A DNA stretch of 64,000 nucleotides from contig NZ_KK211277.1 of assembly GCF_000621445.1 (NCBI RefSeq), positions 288,370 to 352,369 of the forward strand. Reading direction: 5' to 3'. This document shows, one piece after another, positions 17,561-25,640 of this stretch. The notes beneath the pieces were generated by a model. It did no database searches and was not told the DNA's origin. It was given only the letters and a program-made list of their open reading frames with translations. The stretch's first letter is position 1, and every line of letters begins with the position of its first letter. A program made the translations under genes and the position numbers. Origin of the DNA: Alkalihalobacillus bogoriensis ATCC BAA-922. Its GTDB lineage: Bacteria; Bacillota; Bacilli; Bacillales; Bacillaceae_F.

Positions 17561-18052
17561 ATGGATGTCAGTAAACTAAGAGACCAATTTGAAACGTTCA
17601 TTCAGAAAGCTTCTGATGAGGAATATAACGTACTATCATCGATATTAACCGGACTACAACAAAAACAAGAAGGGAACTTCAGAACCTATTTATCTGCCAT
17701 AACCGATGTCAAACCAAAACAATTAGAAAATGGTGACTTTGAAATTTCCTGCCCGATCCGACCATTAATTGAAAACCCTTTAAAGATAGTTCATGGTGGG
17801 ATGACAGCTACATTAATTGATAGTACAATGGGTGGTTTGTTAATATCAAACCTACCGGAAAACCAATCCGCTGTTACGGTGGAAATGAAGGTGAATTATA
17901 TTCGACCAGGAATTGGTTCTCATCTTCGCTGTGTTGCTACCATCTTACATCAAGGAAAACAACTCTCTGTTGTTGAAGCAAAGGTATTTAATGATAAAAA
18001 CCATCTTATTGCAACAGGAACAGGTACTTTCTTTACCATTACAAAAAAATAG
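17561..18052 (+). CDS. PaaI-family acyl-CoA thioesterase
   Basis: Hotdog-fold thioesterase of about 163 residues. The active-site segment VHGGMTATLIDSTMGG has HGGM at 78-81 and Asp87, followed by the beta strand TVEMKVNYIRPG typical of PaaI-type enzymes. Probable substrates are acyl- or aryl-CoA esters. The ATG at 17561 follows AGAAGGG; in-frame codons upstream look non-coding. It is 10 bp before the next gene, so probably an operon. Confidence 0.8.
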   Translation: MDVSKLRDQFETFIQKASDEEYNVLSSILTGLQQKQEGNFRTYLSAITDVKPKQLENGDFEISCPIRPLIENPLKIVHGGMTATLIDSTMGGLLISNLPENQSAVTVEMKVNYIRPGIGSHLRCVATILHQGKQLSVVEAKVFNDKNHLIATGTGTFFTITKK

Positions 18053-18062
18053 GAGGAGTTAC

Positions 18063-18443
18063 ATGTTGGTAGCCGCTATTGTTATTCCTATTCTTTTTAC
18101 GATTTTTTTATTTATTGTGAAAAAGGACAAAAAGAAATATAGATGCGAATGGGAGAACGTGGGAACAATTAAAGAAGTATCAAGTCTACGTGGAAAAATA
18201 ATTAAACAATTGTCCGAAAAAAAACGGTATTATCAACATTTATATACAAGAAAAATCAGATTAACAATAGAAACCAAAGAAGGAGTACAATATGAGGTTA
18301 TCTTTGAAAAGCCAATTAAAGATGGTCAGGATTACTCCTTTCCTGTCGGCACTATTATCCATGCGCATGGTCAATGGGTAGAAACTTTATTATTTCATGC
18401 CAATCGAATCGAAAAGCGGGATGTGGTTGAAAGGTTGAATTGA
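18063..18443 (+). CDS. membrane-anchored protein, unknown function
   Basis: A 126-residue protein from an ATG at 18063, directly behind AGGAGGAGTTAC. One N-terminal membrane helix (about 2-19) is followed by a Lys-rich soluble part with beta character (IRLTIETKEGVQYEVIFEKP). Not recognised. It is co-directional with the thioesterase gene and ends inside a strong terminator. Confidence 0.65.
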   Translation: MLVAAIVIPILFTIFLFIVKKDKKKYRCEWENVGTIKEVSSLRGKIIKQLSEKKRYYQHLYTRKIRLTIETKEGVQYEVIFEKPIKDGQDYSFPVGTIIHAHGQWVETLLFHANRIEKRDVVERLN

Positions 18444-18466
18444 CCTTTTTCCACATCCCGCTCTAT
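18415..18466. terminator. bidirectional terminator
   Basis: A 12-bp stem AGCGGGATGTGG (18415-18426) with CCACATCCCGCT (18451-18462), further extended by AAAGGT/ACCTTT. It lies between convergent genes. Confidence 0.8.
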
Positions 18467-18475
18467 TATTCATCT

Positions 18476-18700
18476 TTACCCACCAGATGCATTTATTTTT
18501 TCTGCTTGTTTATACGCATCGACCATTCCCCAAATCCATAAAATTGGCGTAGTAATAAAACCAATAATAATAAACATGAGTAACCCGGAAATAAAATAAG
18601 CGATAATAAACGCAATTCCCTTTGCAATTTGCCCATTATAAATTTGACCTAAACCGGCAAAGAAAAAACTTAACACAGCAGCAAGCCCAGCATTTTTCAT
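18476..18700 (-). CDS. small TM2-like membrane protein
   Basis: A 74-residue protein with two membrane helices. It begins MKNAGLAAVLSFFFAGLGQIYNGQ, the pattern of TM2-type small proteins (hydrophobic helix, GLGQ.Y.G turn, second helix), and ends WGMVDAYKQAEK. The ATG at 18700 follows AGGGGG. Function unknown. Downstream of ylbC on the same strand. Confidence 0.7.
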   Translation of the reverse strand: MKNAGLAAVLSFFFAGLGQIYNGQIAKGIAFIIAYFISGLLMFIIIGFITTPILWIWGMVDAYKQAEKINASGG

Positions 18701-18772
18701 ATTTTTCCCCCTGACGTGTTGAACTTTACTCAATATTTAATAAATGTTTATCAGAGGGAATTTAGAACGGAT

Positions 18773-19873
18773 TTAATTTAAAAATTGCCATGGTGTCATA
18801 AAATTTTGAGTATAATACAACTCATGTACACCGACTCCTAAATGAGTAAACTCATCACTTAATAAATTCACGCGATGCCCCTCACTATTTAACCAGCCCT
18901 CAACAGCAGCAATGGCATCTACATAATTTGCTGCAATATTTTCCCCAGCTGTTTGGTACTTTACATTTCCTTCTTGAAGCCTATCAACTAATTCCCCATG
19001 TTGAGGTGATTCATGAGAAAAAAATTCATTCGTACTCATATCTTCACTATGACCATAAGCAACAGAAGCAATTTTTTCATCCCATTCCAACGGTGGTTTA
19101 TCATGTAGATATCGAATCGCATTTGTAATGTCGAGAATTTGTTGCTCTGCTCCTTTTTCAATGGCTTTCCATTCTTCTTCTGTCGGCTCATCTACCATTG
19201 GTAAGGAACCACGATAAGTAAGCGCATATGGACGTTGTTTTAGTAACACATCACCTTTAATATATCGTACACTAGATAGCTGCTCTGTAAATGTATCAAA
19301 ATATAGTTGAATATAATTTCCATTATATTCAACAAGTGGCTGCGTTTGCAATTCCTCATCATTTAACTCAAATCGAAAAGATGCCCCCTCAGCTTGGATC
19401 GGCACTTGAGCAGTAATATCGACATGACGCATTATGTCATTGTAATCCGTTCCACTTACAAATGGATCACTAGCGATCGAACGACCAATCCCGTAAATCG
19501 TGACGACTTCATCTTTTTCAATTCCTACTTGGATATAACCATCATCTTCAACATAATATATCCACCAATCATATCCATATAAAGAAGGATCAATTCTCTT
19601 TGGTTCCCCTAGTTGTTTCACAACTTCCTCCGTGGATTCTCCGAGTAATACATCTAATGTAAATTCAAGATTTTCATTTTCTTCTTCAAGCTCATCTTCC
19701 ATTTTCACAACAGGTTCCACTTGTTCCTCTTCATGAGGAATAATGAGTTCCGCCAGTTGCTCGATGTTTTCCCTTTCGCTTTGTTCAGTTGACAACATGG
19801 GCCACACAAATACAAATGCCACAAGTAGAAAAAGCGAACACATTGTTACAACCCCACAGCCTAAACGATTCAT
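18773..19873 (-). CDS. ylbC: YlbC, CAP/SCP-domain extracellular protein
   Basis: A 366-residue protein. The N-terminal membrane/signal segment (about 6-26) is followed by an acidic linker, a CAP-associated domain (about 70-215) and a C-terminal CAP/SCP domain (about 240-366). CAP motifs visible: SVAYGHSEDM, FFSHESP, GENIAANY and GWLNSEGHRVNLLS. CAP proteins are secreted, often metal-binding, with varied roles. ATG behind AGAGAGGAGC. Upstream of the TM2-like gene. Confidence 0.88.
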   Translation of the reverse strand: MNRLGCGVVTMCSLFLLVAFVFVWPMLSTEQSERENIEQLAELIIPHEEEQVEPVVKMEDELEEENENLEFTLDVLLGESTEEVVKQLGEPKRIDPSLYGYDWWIYYVEDDGYIQVGIEKDEVVTIYGIGRSIASDPFVSGTDYNDIMRHVDITAQVPIQAEGASFRFELNDEELQTQPLVEYNGNYIQLYFDTFTEQLSSVRYIKGDVLLKQRPYALTYRGSLPMVDEPTEEEWKAIEKGAEQQILDITNAIRYLHDKPPLEWDEKIASVAYGHSEDMSTNEFFSHESPQHGELVDRLQEGNVKYQTAGENIAANYVDAIAAVEGWLNSEGHRVNLLSDEFTHLGVGVHELYYTQNFMTPWQFLN

Positions 19874-20011
19874 AAGATGCTCCTCTCTCTCTTTATAGTG
19901 TTGTTATGTAAGGTTCTCGCTCTTTATTCGTATTCCTGCCAAGAAAATCTTATCCGACAATAATAGAATGGATACGTTGTAATCAGACAAAAATCGAAGG
20001 AAGAATATATG

Positions 20012-20105
20012 AAGAAAAACGCGAGAGCGTCTTTTCTCTCAAGCGAAGTGCGGAGCCTTGGCTTGAGAGAAATAGCTTTCAAAGCTTCCCTTCTTTTGCT
20101 CAATT
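20012..20105 (+). repeat. family A repeat, copy A4
   Basis: Full-length copy with left end AAGAAAAACGCGAGAGCG: the GGGA loop of other copies is GAGA here, both of the GNRA type. The right end runs into the ylbB terminator. Confidence 0.8.
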
Positions 20106-20119
20106 TTTATATTTTTTTC

Positions 20120-20150
20120 AAAAAAAAAAAGAGTGCCACTATCGGCACTC
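20120..20150 (-). terminator. ylbB terminator
   Basis: Stem GAGTGCC/GGCACTC (20131-20137 with 20144-20150), followed on the minus strand by a run of more than ten T. Confidence 0.85.
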
Positions 20151-20159
20151 TTCATTAAC

Positions 20160-20588
20160 TTAATGATGAACTTCTGGTCGTTCTGAAATTTCACTAAGAG
20201 CAAAACCAGCTTCATCACTTGAACTTGTATGAACCGCTAAATCACCAAGAGCAACAATCCCCACCAATTGATTGTTTTCCACAATCGGTAAACGGCGGAT
20301 TTGTTTTTCTGCCATCATTTTAGCCGCTTCATCAATGCCCATATCTGGTGTTGCTGTAATTAAATTTTCACTCATAATTTCTGTCACTTGAGTCGAGTTA
20401 GGACGTTTTTCTGCTACCCCTCGTATGACAATATCTCTATCTGTAATCATCCCCATAAGCTGTTTTTCTTCACATATTGGGATGGCACCAACATTTAATT
20501 CTTTCATCTTAACAGCGACTTCAAATACATTATCGACAGGTGTACAATATTCAACATTTGTAGTCATAACATCGCGTAAATGTTCCAT
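20160..20588 (-). CDS. ylbB: CBS-domain protein YlbB
   Basis: A 142-residue protein made of two CBS repeats (about 1-60 and 70-125). Repeat ends are seen at MITDRDIVIRG and VALGDLA. Stand-alone CBS pairs bind adenine nucleotides and act as regulatory sensors; the ligand and partner are unknown. AAGGAGGAATTTCA site before the ATG. Downstream of ylbC in orientation, but separated from it by repeat A4. Confidence 0.88.
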   Translation of the reverse strand: MEHLRDVMTTNVEYCTPVDNVFEVAVKMKELNVGAIPICEEKQLMGMITDRDIVIRGVAEKRPNSTQVTEIMSENLITATPDMGIDEAAKMMAEKQIRRLPIVENNQLVGIVALGDLAVHTSSSDEAGFALSEISERPEVHH

Positions 20589-20795
20589 TGAAATTCCTCC
20601 TTTTTAATAACGTTCTCAGTTAGGATAACCAACAACGAAAAAGGACATTCTACAGCAAAGAAGTTGGTTTATGTTTTAATTTTCATCCAATTAAAGGCTC
20701 GTCATAAAAGATTCACCAATAGACGTTGCATCTTCGGTTGTTTCATACTATCATTATAGAAGTATAAAGCCGTATTTGCTCTAGGAGGGAAAAAT

Positions 20796-21152
20796 ATGAA
20801 GTTTGAATCAATTGGTTTAGGTGATAAAGAATTTAAATTTTCAACATTGCAACACGCCGCTGAGTCTGCTGGGTTTATCCATGCAGGGCAATGGGATTAT
20901 GAGCGAGTGACATTTGATTATAAAATGGCTTCGACTGAACATAACGTTACATATTTCTTACGTGTTCACGCTTATGCAATTGAAGGAGATATTCCTTCAC
21001 CAGATGCTAAAGTGAAACTTCTTGACCCAATTTTAGGGAAGCATTACTATCCACATGGTGTCGAGTATGAAAACGAGGAGTTTCCAAATACAATTGTCAC
21101 AAAAAGCAAGCAAAAGCTTGAATTGCTTAAAGAAAAATTAGAGCAACAATAA
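20796..21152 (+). CDS. YugN-like protein
   Basis: A 118-residue protein of the YugN-like family. The characteristic QWDYERVTFDYK, YFLRVHAYAIEGDIPS and LGKHYYPHGVEY segments are present. Function unknown. AGGAGGG site before the ATG. It is transcribed away from ylbB and convergent with a lipoprotein gene, with a shared strong terminator. Confidence 0.85.
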   Translation: MKFESIGLGDKEFKFSTLQHAAESAGFIHAGQWDYERVTFDYKMASTEHNVTYFLRVHAYAIEGDIPSPDAKVKLLDPILGKHYYPHGVEYENEEFPNTIVTKSKQKLELLKEKLEQQ

Positions 21153-21197
21153 AAAAACAAGTAACTTGAGGAATGTTCTCAAGTTACTTGTTTTTTA
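21151..21197. terminator. bidirectional terminator
   Basis: A long stem AAAACAAGTAACTTGAG paired with CTCAAGTTACTTGTTTT, 7-nt loop, with A/T runs on both sides. Confidence 0.9.
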
Positions 21198-21636
21198 TTA
21201 TAGTAATCAACCGATAACTTTCTTCATATGGATAAAGTACATACGAAAGGTCTAAATTTTCCACTTCAACATGGCCAAAACGGTCTGTTGTTTCTTCCAC
21301 TTCAATTACATTTGCATAATACTCACCATGCTCATTTATTTGAACATCACCAATGTCTTGTTGCAACACTTGAAGTGTTTGACTGTTATCTTGCAGGTCA
21401 CTTACATATCTTCGAACAGCATGGTAAAAGGTTGTATTAGCTACTAAATACGGTTCAACATCATTGAATTTACCACCGTTTACAGCATCAACTAATTGAT
21501 TTTTATATTCAACGATAAATTTGGCGACATCTTGTTCTTCTTCTTGAGATACGCTTGTTAACTCTCCAATGTCCTGGTTACAGCCAACTAATAGTAGTAA
21601 TAGTACAAGAATTATTATTTGTTTCCAATGTCTCAT
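21184..21636 (-). CDS. small lipoprotein, unknown function
   Basis: A 150-residue protein from the ATG at 21636, behind AAAGGAG. Signal sequence with lipobox LLVGC (Cys19). The mature domain (DVAKFIVEYKNQLVDAVNGGKF...) ending in YVLYPYEESYRLITI resembles the small alpha+beta modules seen at the C-termini of some Bacillus surface proteins. No catalytic residues recognised. Probably surface-exposed. Confidence 0.65.
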   Translation of the reverse strand: MRHWKQIIILVLLLLLVGCNQDIGELTSVSQEEEQDVAKFIVEYKNQLVDAVNGGKFNDVEPYLVANTTFYHAVRRYVSDLQDNSQTLQVLQQDIGDVQINEHGEYYANVIEVEETTDRFGHVEVENLDLSYVLYPYEESYRLITIIKNK

Positions 21637-21699
21637 GTTTGTACTCCTTTTTGTAAGTCTATAAAAAGAGTAAAACAAACGATTAGAAACTGCAACTTT

Positions 21700-22053
21700 T
21701 TATGATTGGAAATGTACAGCTTCTACTTTAACATCAAATAAGCCAACTTTAAAACCTGTCATTTCTTCAAGTTCAGATATCACTAATGATTGAAACGTTT
21801 GAATCAATGTTGGCAAACATTCACCATATAAAATCGAGACTTTCGCTATTATGTGTAGCTGATTGTCATGGAAGGATATTTCGATTCCATTTTTAAAATC
21901 TTTTCGAATCCATGTTTTTACTTGGTCTTTTAATAAGGGAAGCGGTTGTAATTTAGGTTTCATTTCCTCTATAACATGATCACATAAATCCAAAACAATT
22001 TGCTCGCTCATGTACAAGTGTCCATCCTCTAAAATTTTCGCAATCACTTTCAT
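21700..22053 (-). CDS. Asp23/Gls24-like small protein
   Basis: A 117-residue soluble protein from an ATG at 22053 with AAAGGAAAGG upstream. The pattern of a variable helical N-terminus, a central strand (LHIIAKVSILYGECLP) and an ending MTGFKVGLFDVKVEAVHF is reminiscent of Asp23-family cell-envelope stress proteins. This is inference only and no function is established. It precedes the lipoprotein gene on the same strand. Confidence 0.55.
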   Translation of the reverse strand: MKVIAKILEDGHLYMSEQIVLDLCDHVIEEMKPKLQPLPLLKDQVKTWIRKDFKNGIEISFHDNQLHIIAKVSILYGECLPTLIQTFQSLVISELEEMTGFKVGLFDVKVEAVHFQS

Positions 22054-22185
22054 CAATCCTTTCCTTTATTTTGAAAGGCCTTACACAATAAATCTTTTCA
22101 AAAACATAAGTAAATTTCTGTTCATCTTTGTCCTAACATACTATAATATGATATAGATGGCTATTTATCAGAAAGGGGTTTAAAA

Positions 22186-23244
22186 TTGTCCTATATTTTC
22201 TCAAAACGTATACTCTTCACCATACTAGCAATTATTGCGCTCATTATTATTGGATATTATGTTTTGCCAGTTTCTGTCCCACTTCTTTTAGCTTTTTTTA
22301 CAGCACTTGTTCTTACACCGTTCGTTGAACTCCTTTTAAAAAAAGCGAAAGTGAAGCGAAATATAGCTGTCATGTTGGTCTTTGTATTATTTGTATGCTT
22401 TATTGGGCTTAGTGGTTACTTTATTGTAACTAAAGCCGTTACTCAGGGAGTGCAACTCGTTGAAAACCTTCCGACTTATATAAATGATATTAATCGAGCT
22501 TGGATAGATTTCCAAAAAAATCTAGAAGACAGCTATGAAGATTTACCTCCTGATCTCGTATATGAAATTAATGCACAAGTTAGTTCGTATTTAACAACAC
22601 TACGCCGCGATATTGGCGACCGAAATTTAATTGATGATATCACATCACTCGTAACGAAAATACCTGCATACCTAGTTCAATTTATTGTTTATTTAATTGC
22701 TTTATTTTTGTTTATGTTGGAATTACCAAGGCTCAAAGTTAAATTATATTCTTATTTCTCAGAAAAAACAGCAGACCGTGTTAATTTTATGGTGTCACGA
22801 CTCATGTATGTAATTTCTGGCTTTATTAAAGCACAATTTTTAGTCAGTATTGTTATATTTGCTGTTTCCTTAATTGGATTGCTTATCATCGTTCCAGAAC
22901 TTGCCCTTTTAATGGCGTTTATTATTTGGATTATTGATTTCATTCCAATCATAGGGTCGATTGCTATTCTCGGACCTTGGGCGCTCTTTCATTTATTCAC
23001 AGGTGACATTGCTCTTGGATCACAACTTTTAATTTTAGCTGGAATATTACTAGTTATTAGAAGAACTGTTGAACCAAAAGTAATGGGCCAACATATCGGT
23101 TTATCCCCATTAGCGACATTAATTGCAATGTATATTGGATTGATGTTATTTGGGGTAATGGGCTTCATTATCGGTCCATTAATTGTGATTGCTTTTACTT
23201 CAGCAAAAGAAGCTGGCATCATTAAAATGAACTTTAAGATTTAA
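22186..23244 (+). CDS. ytvI: AI-2E family / YtvI-type membrane permease
   Basis: A 352-residue polytopic protein with about eight membrane helices of the AI-2E transporter family: two N-terminal helix pairs, a long extracytoplasmic loop (about 90-155), then a helical block ending with RRTVEPKVMGQHIGLSPLATLIAMYIG. YtvI-type members are annotated as sporulation membrane proteins. The transported compound is unknown. TTG start behind GAAAGGGG. Confidence 0.8.
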   Translation: MSYIFSKRILFTILAIIALIIIGYYVLPVSVPLLLAFFTALVLTPFVELLLKKAKVKRNIAVMLVFVLFVCFIGLSGYFIVTKAVTQGVQLVENLPTYINDINRAWIDFQKNLEDSYEDLPPDLVYEINAQVSSYLTTLRRDIGDRNLIDDITSLVTKIPAYLVQFIVYLIALFLFMLELPRLKVKLYSYFSEKTADRVNFMVSRLMYVISGFIKAQFLVSIVIFAVSLIGLLIIVPELALLMAFIIWIIDFIPIIGSIAILGPWALFHLFTGDIALGSQLLILAGILLVIRRTVEPKVMGQHIGLSPLATLIAMYIGLMLFGVMGFIIGPLIVIAFTSAKEAGIIKMNFKI

Positions 23245-23245
23245 C

Positions 23246-23322
23246 GAAAAAAAGCAAAGGGTAAAACTGCACATTTTCTTTCATGGAAAACAATCGTAGT
23301 TTCAACCTTTGCTTTTTTTTAA
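23246..23322 (+). terminator. long-loop terminator after ytvI
   Basis: AAAAAAAGCAAAGG (from 23249) pairs with CCTTTGCTTTTTTT (to 23321). An additional AAACT/AGTTT inner pairing lies below a loop of about 35 nt. Confidence 0.7.
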
Positions 23323-23339
23323 CGAGGGGGCGTTTATTC

Positions 23340-23771
23340 TTGGAAATTACTACGATTACGGAACAAGATTATCCACAGCTTTCTAAGCTAATGATTAGTT
23401 TAGGATACCCTACAACAAAAGAAGAAATGGAATCAAGATTAACTACCATTTCAAAGCATCCTGATTATGAAACCTTCATAGCCAAACAAAATCAACAAAT
23501 TGTTGGTATGGTTGGTGCTTGTCACCAGTTAGCTTATGAAAAAAACCATACATATGTCAGAATCATTTCCATGGTTGTGGAAGAAAACTATCGTAAACAA
23601 GGAATTGGGAAAAAGCTAATTGAAGTGGTGGAACATTGGGCCAAAGGAAAAGGAGCCCATGCTATCGTCCTTAATAGTGGCAATCGCAAGGAAAGAAAAA
23701 TTGCCCATTTGTTTTATCAAAAACTTGGATTCATCGGTAAAAGTACAGGATACTATAAAGTTATTTTATGA
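23340..23771 (+). CDS. GNAT family N-acetyltransferase
   Basis: A 143-residue GNAT protein. Motif A reads VVEENYRKQGIGKKLIEV (Q-x-x-G-x-G type), and the C-terminal FYQKLGF signature is present. Substrate unknown. The TTG at 23340 sits behind GAGGGGGCG; the ATG at 23283 lies inside the ytvI terminator and is rejected. It has its own terminator at 23771-23804. Confidence 0.8.
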   Translation: MEITTITEQDYPQLSKLMISLGYPTTKEEMESRLTTISKHPDYETFIAKQNQQIVGMVGACHQLAYEKNHTYVRIISMVVEENYRKQGIGKKLIEVVEHWAKGKGAHAIVLNSGNRKERKIAHLFYQKLGFIGKSTGYYKVIL

Positions 23772-23804
23772 CGCCTTTAAGAAATGATTCTTAAAGGTGT
23801 TTTC
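23771..23804 (+). terminator. terminator after the GNAT gene
   Basis: Stem CGCCTTTAAGA/TCTTAAAGGTG, followed by TTTTC. Confidence 0.75.
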
Positions 23805-23816
23805 ACGTTCACCTGA

Positions 23817-23903
23817 ATTTTTCGGTCAGAGCACCCGTTATTTGTGAACTTGATACGGGTTTCCTTTTTTAGCGGCCACAGAAGCGCTTATTCACGCAAA
23901 AGC
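23817..23903 (+). repeat. family B repeat, copy B2 (left half only)
   Basis: Matches the first ~87 bp of family B, from TCGGTCAGAGC to TTCACGCAAAAGC, then stops. It lies between the GNAT terminator and the terminator of the DUF420 gene. Confidence 0.75.
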
Positions 23904-23946
23904 TAAAAAAGCACGGAAAAAGTATAGTTCTACTTTTTCCGTGCCT
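23903..23946 (-). terminator. terminator after the DUF420 gene
   Basis: A 14-bp stem GCACGGAAAAAGTA (23911-23924) with TACTTTTTCCGTGC (23931-23944), then TTTTTTAGC on the minus strand. Confidence 0.85.
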
Positions 23947-23962
23947 GCTTACGTTATTATTA

Positions 23963-24505
23963 TTAATAATATGGAGAAATCATTAAATACACGAGTACGC
24001 CAGTTAAGCTTACATAAAGCCACAATGGCATTGTCCACCTCGCCAATTTTCGATGGCGTTCATTCTCGCCATTCCATGCTCTTGCCACTGCTGTTAGTGC
24101 TAATGGGACGATAACAGCGGCTAAAACAATATGAGTAATGAGAATAAAGTAATATACCCCTTTTAACCAGCCGTCTCCACCATAAGGAGTCGATGTCGTT
24201 AATAAGTGATGCCCGATATATGTGACTAAAAATAATGTTGTTGTAATAAAAGCTGCGTAAATAAATCTTCGATGTAAGGTGACATTTTTCTTAATAATGG
24301 CAACCAGAGCAATCAATAAAAAGAAAAAGGTAAACGTATTAAATATCGCGTTCATCATTGGCAAAATACGAACGTCAAATAAATCAAAGCCTTCAACCGG
24401 TGGGATGCGAGATAAAAGAACAACAACACCGTTTATAATAATCGTTAATATAATAATTAATGGCTTATAATTCCGTTTTTTTGCTAGTCCAGTATATTCT
24501 GACAT
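23963..24505 (-). CDS. DUF420 (YozB-like) membrane protein
   Basis: A 180-residue protein with five predicted membrane helices. The DUF420 pattern is visible: MNAIFNTFTFFFLLIAL, LHRRFIYAAF, YIGHHLL, THIVLAAVIVPLAL and a C-terminal PLWLYVSLTGVLVYLMISPYY. Conserved His residues suggest a redox or heme-assembly link, consistent with its place beside the oxidase genes. The ATG at 24505 follows TTGGAGTG. It is separated from ctaF by a terminator, so it is its own unit. It is not a CtaG-type sequence. Confidence 0.8.
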   Translation of the reverse strand: MSEYTGLAKKRNYKPLIIILTIIINGVVVLLSRIPPVEGFDLFDVRILPMMNAIFNTFTFFFLLIALVAIIKKNVTLHRRFIYAAFITTTLFLVTYIGHHLLTTSTPYGGDGWLKGVYYFILITHIVLAAVIVPLALTAVARAWNGENERHRKLARWTMPLWLYVSLTGVLVYLMISPYY

Positions 24506-24621
24506 GTATTTCACTCCAATCTGTCTGTTTTCAGTCAAGCCTCTCTCATTATACACAATATGAGCGAAAAAACGCAGAAAAAACATTACAAAAAGATGAA
24601 CTTTACCGTGAAGGTCAAACA

Positions 24622-24659
24622 TTTTGAAAAAAACAGGATGTGAATACACATCCTGTTTC
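24622..24659 (-). terminator. terminator after ctaF
   Basis: Stem AAAACAGGATGTG/CACATCCTGTTT (24630-24642 with 24647-24659), then TTTTTTTTC on the minus strand, immediately after the ctaF stop codon. Confidence 0.85.
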
Positions 24660-24664
24660 ATTAC

Positions 24665-25009
24665 TTAATATTTTGTTACCCCTAAAAGTAACATTAACGC
24701 GGCAACTGTTATCACGGCAATCACCATGCCTGATACCATAAACGTATTGACCCAACCATGGTCTTTATCTTTCATATGCATAAAGAAAAGCAATTGAAGA
24801 AACAGTTGAATCACCGCTAAAATTAATATAAACGGTACAGCAAATGATGCAGGAACAACATCACTCGCAACAGCAACAAAGGCGAGAATCGTTAAGAAAA
24901 TCATCAATGCAAACGAAACAACTTGCTTTTTCTGTTCTGCATTTGTTTTTCTTTTTTCTTCCTCTGTCATTGCACTTTTTGCAAATGGTTGACTTAAGTT
25001 ATCTCCCAT
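24665..25009 (-). CDS. ctaF: cytochrome caa3 oxidase subunit IV
   Basis: A 114-residue small oxidase subunit with three membrane helices after a charged N-terminus (residues 1-28). FMHMKDKDHGW is typical of the CyoD/CtaF family. Accessory subunit of the proton-pumping cytochrome c oxidase. Starts 5 bp after the ctaE stop. Last gene of ctaCDEF, with the terminator just downstream. Confidence 0.92.
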   Translation of the reverse strand: MGDNLSQPFAKSAMTEEEKRKTNAEQKKQVVSFALMIFLTILAFVAVASDVVPASFAVPFILILAVIQLFLQLLFFMHMKDKDHGWVNTFMVSGMVIAVITVAALMLLLGVTKY

Positions 25010-25013
25010 ATGA

Positions 25014-25634
25014 TTAGCCCCCTATTCCCATGAGATAAACCACACTAAAGATGAATACCCAAACAACGTCAATAAAGTGCCAGTACAAACTTGCAACATA
25101 GAATTTAGGCGCATTTGTAAGGGTAATTCCCGAACGTCTGTAACGAACTAACAACGTCGTAATCCAAAGTAATCCAAACGCAACGTGAGCCCCATGAAGT
25201 CCAACTAATGAGTAGAACGCTGAAGCGAACGCACTAGTAGAATACCCTAAACCATAGTGGTGGTAATACTCATAAAACTCATAAACCTCTAGTCCTAAGA
25301 ATGCAAGGCCTAGTAACACAGTAATAATCATCCAAACCATCATTTTTCTAAACTGGTTTTTCTTCATCGCATACATTGCAAGAACACTTGTTAAACTACT
25401 TGTTAATAAAATCATTGTCATAATAAAAACAAGTGGCAATGCGAAAATTTCTTGCGGGGTTGGTCCATCACCAACACCGCCTTTTAATCCTAAATAGGTT
25501 CCAAAGAATGTCGCAAATAAGACTGTTTCTCCACCAAGGAAAAACCAAAAACCTAAAAACTTATTTTTACCTTCAAGGGTTGCTCTCTCTGGATGAGGAG
25601 GAAGCCCTTTTGAATGATCAATTGCACCTGCCAT
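25014..25634 (-). CDS. ctaE: cytochrome caa3 oxidase subunit III
   Basis: A 206-residue subunit III with five membrane helices. Family motifs FWFFLGGETVLFATFFGTYL and LHGAHVAFGLLW are present, with an ending YWHFIDVVWVFIFSVVYL. Integral part of the caa3 oxidase in the cytoplasmic membrane. Follows ctaD closely, in the order ctaC-D-E-F. Confidence 0.96.
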   Translation of the reverse strand: MAGAIDHSKGLPPHPERATLEGKNKFLGFWFFLGGETVLFATFFGTYLGLKGGVGDGPTPQEIFALPLVFIMTMILLTSSLTSVLAMYAMKKNQFRKMMVWMIITVLLGLAFLGLEVYEFYEYYHHYGLGYSTSAFASAFYSLVGLHGAHVAFGLLWITTLLVRYRRSGITLTNAPKFYVASLYWHFIDVVWVFIFSVVYLMGIGG

Positions 25635-25640
25635 AGTAGC

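Noticed and set aside
23283..23339. Upstream in-frame extension of the GNAT gene
   Set aside because: It lies inside the loop and 3' arm of the ytvI terminator; the TTG at 23340 has the good ribosome-binding site.
23963..24661. Calling the 24-kb membrane gene ctaG, and using its long N-terminal extension
   Set aside because: The helix pattern is DUF420-like, not CtaG, and the extension runs through the ctaF terminator with no ribosome-binding site.
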